From Bacillota bacterium (GTDB lineage: Bacteria > Bacillota > Clostridia > Oscillospirales > Acutalibacteraceae): a DNA stretch of 7,857 nt. Shown piece by piece: positions 6,993 through 7,857 of the stretch. The stretch spans positions 1 through 7,857 of the forward strand of contig JAEZJA010000227.1 of assembly GCA_023415895.1 (NCBI GenBank), written 5' to 3'. Position 1 is the first letter of the stretch. Each line of letters opens with the position of its first letter. The position numbers were made by a program, and so were the translations under genes. The notes beneath the pieces were generated by a model, which saw only the letters and a list, made by a program, of their open reading frames with translations, ran no database searches and was not told the DNA's origin.

Positions 6993-7048
6993 ACACTCCG
7001 AACAAATGCATATCGTGCGGCCATTCGTAAATATGATGTTCGGAATGT
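6993..7048. repeat. Spaced inverted repeat, candidate operator pair
   Basis: ACACTCCGAACA at 6993-7004 is the inverse complement of TGTTCGGAATGT at 7037-7048 with 11 of 12 matches. The centres lie 44 bases apart, about four helical turns, so both would face the same side of the DNA. The arms are more GC-rich than their surroundings. They lie about 100-155 bases upstream of the candidate -35 and outside the ftsH terminator. This suits a distal activator or looping site; the AraC protein at the other end of the cluster is one candidate ligand. Confidence 0.45.
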
Positions 7049-7061
7049 GATTTATCAACAC

Positions 7062-7094
7062 AAAAAAAGCCGTCTGGTTTTCACCAGACGGCTC
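7062..7094 (-). terminator. Rho-independent terminator of ftsH
   Basis: AGCCGTCTGG (7068-7077) pairs fully with CCAGACGGCT (7084-7093). One extra T-A pair closes a four-base loop that reads GAAA on the - strand. Seven T residues follow in the - direction (7068-7062). It starts 20 bases after the ftsH stop and separates that gene from the enzyme operon, whose promoter must therefore lie to its left. Confidence 0.93.
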
Positions 7095-7113
7095 GCAGTA
7101 TTGTTTCTAAATA

Positions 7114-7857
7114 TTACATTTGAGTCGGATCAACGGCATTCGTGGTTTCAGGAGCCTCGTTTTTCTCCGTGACATCGCCGATCTCACCCTCCACAACCAA
7201 CTCGCCCTTCATGATACGAGCAAATTCCGCACCTTCGAGCTTTTCATTGGTAAACAGGAACTTGGCGACGGCATGCAGCTTATCCATATGCTCGGACAGC
7301 TTGCGCTGTGTCTCGGCATAACAGGAGGTAACGATGGACTGCACCTCACGGTCAATCTTGGCGGCAACCTCCTCGGAGTAATTGCGCGTATGGCCAAAGT
7401 CACGACCGAGGAAAATTTCGTTGGAATCGGAGGAACCATACAAAATGGGCCCCAGATCCTGAGACATACCGTATTTAATGACCATATTGCGTGCCGTCTC
7501 GGTGGCACGCTCAATGTCGTTGGAAGCGCCGGTCGAAATATCGCCCAATACCAGCGCTTCGGCGACACGGCCGCCCAGCAGCACCTGAATATCCTCGATC
7601 ATTTCCTGGCGCAGACGGTAGGAACGATCGTGCTGCGGCAGGCTCATGGTATAGCCGCCCGCCATACCGCGTGGAATGACGGAAATCTGATGGACAGGAT
7701 CCTGCGTCGGCGAGTAGTAAGTCACCACAGCATGCCCAGCCTCGTGATAGGAGGTCAGCTTCTTTTCCTTGTCGGTGATCACATGGCTGCGCTTTTCGGT
7801 ACCCATCACCACCTTGATGGTGGCTTCTTCGATTTCGGGCATGGTAATGGAGTGACG
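7114..7857 (-). CDS. ftsH: ATP-dependent zinc metalloprotease FtsH, C-terminal part (5' end off the window)
   Basis: C-terminal peptidase (M41) region of FtsH, the membrane-anchored AAA+ protease that degrades damaged membrane proteins and short-lived regulators. The visible 247 residues run from the right edge (reading RHSITMPEIEEA) to the stop at 7114. The frame stays open to 7857, so the Met at 7842 is internal. The zinc-binding HEAGH is at visible residues 38-42, and the third ligand is probably Asp114 in STGASNDIERAT. GGYTMSLP, LLGGRVAEAL and the KYGMS / LGR.FGHTRNYSEEVAAKID stretches are typical of bacterial FtsH, especially of clostridia. The membrane segments and AAA ATPase domain would lie outside the window. 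The end is an acidic, low-complexity tail, as usual for the family. This housekeeping gene has its own terminator and is not linked in function to the glucan operon. Confidence 0.96.
   Translation of the reverse strand, partial: RHSITMPEIEEATIKVVMGTEKRSHVITDKEKKLTSYHEAGHAVVTYYSPTQDPVHQISVIPRGMAGGYTMSLPQHDRSYRLRQEMIEDIQVLLGGRVAEALVLGDISTGASNDIERATETARNMVIKYGMSQDLGPILYGSSDSNEIFLGRDFGHTRNYSEEVAAKIDREVQSIVTSCYAETQRKLSEHMDKLHAVAKFLFTNEKLEGAEFARIMKGELVVEGEIGDVTEKNEAPETTNAVDPTQM

Larger units (their letters stand above)
6759..7061. other. AT-rich intergenic control region of the GH66-GH15 operon
   Basis: About 300 bases between the GH66 start and the ftsH terminator, with no convincing gene longer than a few codons on either strand. 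The part from about 6840 to 7060 is clearly more AT-rich than the flanking genes. Read toward the GH66 gene it holds, in order, a spaced inverted repeat (7048-6993), a second inverted repeat (6979-6947), a candidate sigma-A promoter (6895-6866), a possible leader peptide (6816-6799) and the GH66 ribosome binding site. Confidence 0.7.

Overview
The window looks like part of a Firmicutes chromosome, probably Clostridia of the Oscillospiraceae/Ruminococcaceae type. The evidence is an FtsH of clostridial character, strong AAAGGAG-like Shine-Dalgarno sites, Gram-positive signal peptides and roughly 50 % G+C coding DNA around an AT-rich control region. The taxon is an inference from protein character, not a search result.

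Layout, left to right. (1) Positions 3-908, + strand: an AraC-family regulator whose N-terminus lies off the left edge. (2) 917-954: a hairpin that can terminate transcription from both sides, between the convergent regulator and enzyme genes. (3) 4116-988, - strand: a secreted GH15-type exo-glucosidase with an N-terminal CBM35 and a C-terminal beta-rich module, most like glucodextranase. (4) 6758-4137, - strand: a secreted GH66 enzyme of the cycloisomaltooligosaccharide glucanotransferase (CITase) / dextranase family, with one CBM35 inserted in the catalytic domain and one at the C-terminus. (5) 6759-7061: an AT-rich region of about 300 bp with a candidate promoter, two inverted repeats and a possible five-codon leader peptide. 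(6) 7062-7094: a rho-independent terminator. (7) 7857-7114, - strand: the C-terminal third of FtsH, cut by the right edge.

The GH66 and GH15 genes form a two-gene operon transcribed GH66 first, with only 20 bases between them. Together they suggest an extracellular pathway for dextran or related alpha-1,6-glucan. GH66 cuts or cyclises internal alpha-1,6 chains, GH15 removes glucose from non-reducing ends, and three CBM35 modules hold the enzymes on the polymer. No transporter or cytoplasmic sugar enzyme lies in the window. The adjacent AraC protein is the obvious candidate activator, and the inverted repeats upstream of the operon are candidate binding sites.

The most useful observation is that Asp179, Asp304 and Glu376 of the GH66 protein have exactly the spacing (125 and 72 residues) of the essential Asp145, Asp270 and Glu342 reported for Bacillus circulans CITase. 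With the inserted CBM35, this favours a CITase-type enzyme over a simple dextranase. Pairing a cyclising enzyme with an exo-acting GH15 enzyme is biochemically intriguing, because cyclic products have no free end for GH15 to attack. I did not find a clearly new class of system.
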